NCBI GenBank assembly: GCA_963780165.1
Contig: CAWABB010000001.1
Location: 496,001-560,000, forward strand
Source: CAWABB01 sp963780165
GTDB taxonomy: Bacteria > Bacteroidota > Ignavibacteria > UBA10030 > UBA6906
Direction: 5' to 3'
Length of the DNA: 64,000 nucleotides
Below are positions 62,358 to 64,000 of the stretch, piece by piece. The notes below the pieces were generated by a model that searched no databases, was not told the DNA's origin, and worked only from the letters and a program-made list of their open reading frames with translations. The translations under genes and the position numbers were made by a program. Numbering within the stretch: position 1 is the stretch's first letter; every line of letters starts with the position of its first letter.

Positions 62358-63295
62358 CCGAATCCCCCCATACACCCGGAACACCGGCGCCAGCACAGGA
62401 GTGGCCGATGCCGGCGGATTCGCCGTCGGTCCTTGATGGCCTGCGGGCCCGGCTGGCGGGGCGCGCCGACCTGGCATGGGTCGCCGTCTGGGTCCTGGGG
62501 CTGACCGCAGTCTGGCTCTGGAATGGAGCGTTTCTGAACGCTCCGGCCTTCGCCCTTCTGCAGCAAGCCTTCCTCAACTCCATGGGAGCGGGGATTGTGG
62601 CCGTCGTGGGAACGCTGGTGCTTGGCTGGGGAACTGCCATTACCCTCGATTTCCTGCACCGCCGCGAGATGAAGGGACTGCACCTGCTCCTGACGTTTCT
62701 TCTGAACCTGCTCCGGTCCCTCCCGCAAATGATCGGCATCCTGATCGGCTATGTCCTCCTCACGATCCTGATCGCGCACGACCTCATCCGCGAGCCGGGC
62801 TTGCAGGTGGCCTGGACCGCCCTGCTGATCAGCCTGGTGACGTTCACCGAGCTGGTGGACGTCATCCTGGAACGGATCGAGCACTACCGCCGCTCCGACT
62901 TCTACAACGCGCTGCTCGTGAGCGGGATGCGCGAGGCCCGGATCGTCAACGTGGAGATCCTCTGGACGAACAGCCTGGCCCACATGCTCCACAAGCTCAT
63001 CCAGACGTTCGGCATGGCGATCTTCCTCCAGGCGAGCATCGACTTCATCGTCTCCGTGGGGTTGTCCACCGACGTCAGCCTCAGCAACTTCCCCGCAACG
63101 CTCGGGAACCTGCTTGCGACGATCGACAGCAAGCAGGACATCCTGGCGATCAGCGTGCTGTTCGACGACTTCTCGTACATCACGACCCTCCCCTTCCGCC
63201 ATGCGCAGGGATTGAGTGTCGCGTTCCTGATCATCTTCACGCTCTACTGCGTCTACCGGCTCGGGAACGCGCTCGTGAAACGCCACCATCTATGA
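62354..63295 (+). CDS. Diverged DppC/OppC-like ABC permease
   Basis: A 313-residue permease with a proline-rich cytoplasmic N-terminus (residues 1-40), then about five or six membrane segments. The EAA-type region reads FYNALLVSGMREARIVNVEILWTN, which is only distantly like the usual DppC loop. It forms the second permease subunit. The ATG overlaps the first permease by 4 bases, and its end overlaps the ATPase start by 4 bases. Position more than sequence identifies it. Confidence 0.72.
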   Translation: MTESPHTPGTPAPAQEWPMPADSPSVLDGLRARLAGRADLAWVAVWVLGLTAVWLWNGAFLNAPAFALLQQAFLNSMGAGIVAVVGTLVLGWGTAITLDFLHRREMKGLHLLLTFLLNLLRSLPQMIGILIGYVLLTILIAHDLIREPGLQVAWTALLISLVTFTELVDVILERIEHYRRSDFYNALLVSGMREARIVNVEILWTNSLAHMLHKLIQTFGMAIFLQASIDFIVSVGLSTDVSLSNFPATLGNLLATIDSKQDILAISVLFDDFSYITTLPFRHAQGLSVAFLIIFTLYCVYRLGNALVKRHHL

Positions 63296-64000
63296 CCGGC
63301 GAATCGCATAGCATACGGATCGTCCGCAACGGGCGCGTGCTGGTCAACGTCAGAGAGTTCTCCCTGCGAAAAGGCGCCATCACGTTCCTCTTCGGGGAGT
63401 CGGGGATCGGAAAGTCTCTCACGGCGAGGTCGCTGTTCGGACTGCTCGATCCGGGCGACTTCGACGTGACGATCGACGGCGAGCCGTACGTGGAGTATCT
63501 CGAGCGCGGCGCCGCCGACGCATTGCGGCGCGACGGGTTCTTCGTCTTCCAGGAACCGTCGAGCCACCTGAACCCGCTCATGACGCTCGGGGTTCAACTC
63601 ACCGAAGGAATGCTCGCGGGGACGCCGGCAACCGATCAGTCGCTCGCCGGTCTCTGGCCCGCGACGGCGACGGCCGATCTCGAGGAGCTGCTCCGCGTCT
63701 TTCCGAAGCCTCATCGTCCCAGCGGCGGGGAGAAGCAGCGCGTGCTCTGCGCGATGGCGTTCCGGAAGCTCGACCGCAGAGAGCCGGGGCAGACGGACGG
63801 GCTGTTCGTATTCGACGAGCCGACCGGAAGCCTCGACAACCGGTATCGCGACACGGTGCTGACGATGCTCTGCGACAGGTTCCGCCGGCAGCGATGCACG
63901 GTGCTGATGATCACGCACGACTACTCGATGATCAGCGTGGTCGAGAGGGAATTCGCCGACCTGCTTCCCGATATCGAGTTCAAGGAGTTCGTGCTGGAGA
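63292..64000 (+). CDS. ABC transporter ATP-binding protein, cut by the window end
   Basis: The visible 236 codons form a Dpp/Opp-type ATPase: Walker A GESGIGKSLT (about residues 37-46), the FVFQEPSSHLNP Q-loop region, signature SGGEKQRVLCAMA, Walker B GLFVFDEPTG and switch ITHD. It powers the two permeases just upstream, with which it overlaps by 4 bases. The gene runs past base 64000. A second ATPase, normal for Dpp/Opp systems, may follow outside the window. Confidence 0.88.
   Translation, partial: MTGESHSIRIVRNGRVLVNVREFSLRKGAITFLFGESGIGKSLTARSLFGLLDPGDFDVTIDGEPYVEYLERGAADALRRDGFFVFQEPSSHLNPLMTLGVQLTEGMLAGTPATDQSLAGLWPATATADLEELLRVFPKPHRPSGGEKQRVLCAMAFRKLDRREPGQTDGLFVFDEPTGSLDNRYRDTVLTMLCDRFRRQRCTVLMITHDYSMISVVEREFADLLPDIEFKEFVLE

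Noticed and set aside
1..64000. Mobile elements, phage genes and CRISPR arrays
   Set aside because: No transposase, integrase, recombinase or cas-like motif and no regular direct repeats with spacers were found.

Overview
The window looks like chromosomal DNA from a GC-rich member of the Bacteroidota/Ignavibacteriota (FCB) lineage. It carries the type IX secretion (T9SS) translocon gene sprA, the T9SS regulator porX, and a secreted protein with a type A sorting domain that contains the SQNYPNPFN motif typical of these groups. Several genes are preceded by a TTG-N20-TAnnTTTG promoter, the form used by the Bacteroidota housekeeping sigma factor, and not by a -35/-10 sigma-70 promoter. Coding density is very high. 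No transposase, phage gene or CRISPR array was seen. Many neighbouring genes overlap by 4 bases (ATGA or GTGA), and GTG or TTG starts are common.

Layout. 263-2450 (+): a GDP-mannose 3,5-epimerase-like enzyme and a nucleotidyltransferase/GHMP-kinase fusion, probably making an activated sugar. 2670-6012 (-): a tightly overlapping ABC transporter operon with two membrane proteins of unknown role. 6210-7484 (-): a T9SS cargo protein. 7923-8580 (+): tRNA-Arg(TCG) and tadA. 8633-13667 (-): prfA, a flippase, nadC, a Trm112-like zinc protein, a thioesterase and accA. 13679-33164 (-): a complete-looking Wzx/Wzy exopolysaccharide or capsule locus, running from rfbB (promoter near 33324-33354) through an export protein, chain-length protein, flippase, polymerase, glycosyltransferases, rfbC, rfbD, an intact priming transferase, a Wzi-type outer-membrane protein, an aminotransferase and an unusual glycosyltransferase-priming-enzyme fusion. 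rfbA is missing from the set. 33421-36001 (-): a secreted glycoside hydrolase and a methyltransferase. 36080-44726 (-): housekeeping genes argS, rsfS, a LytR_C protein, a small secreted protein with its own consensus promoter, a GlmU-like uridylyltransferase, panC, accD, tsaB and tsaE, then porX. 44790-51812 (-): sprA.

52024-53133 (-) encodes a DUF1611/DgcN-like protein. Divergent from it, 53299-64000 (+) holds a lipoprotein amidase with an inserted domain, a lipoprotein of unknown family, a membrane-anchored oligopeptide-binding protein, a periplasmic protein of unknown family, two diverged Dpp/Opp-type permeases and an ABC ATPase cut off by the window end. Read together, this right-hand block could be a cell-wall-peptide release and uptake system. 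That is inference from gene content, and it is the least described part of the window.

The most useful observations are the repeated TTG-N20-TAnnTTTG promoter geometry, the collapsed priming-transferase domain at 13679-15691, the compressed GHMP kinase at 1302-2450, and the unusual ABC system at 53299-64000.
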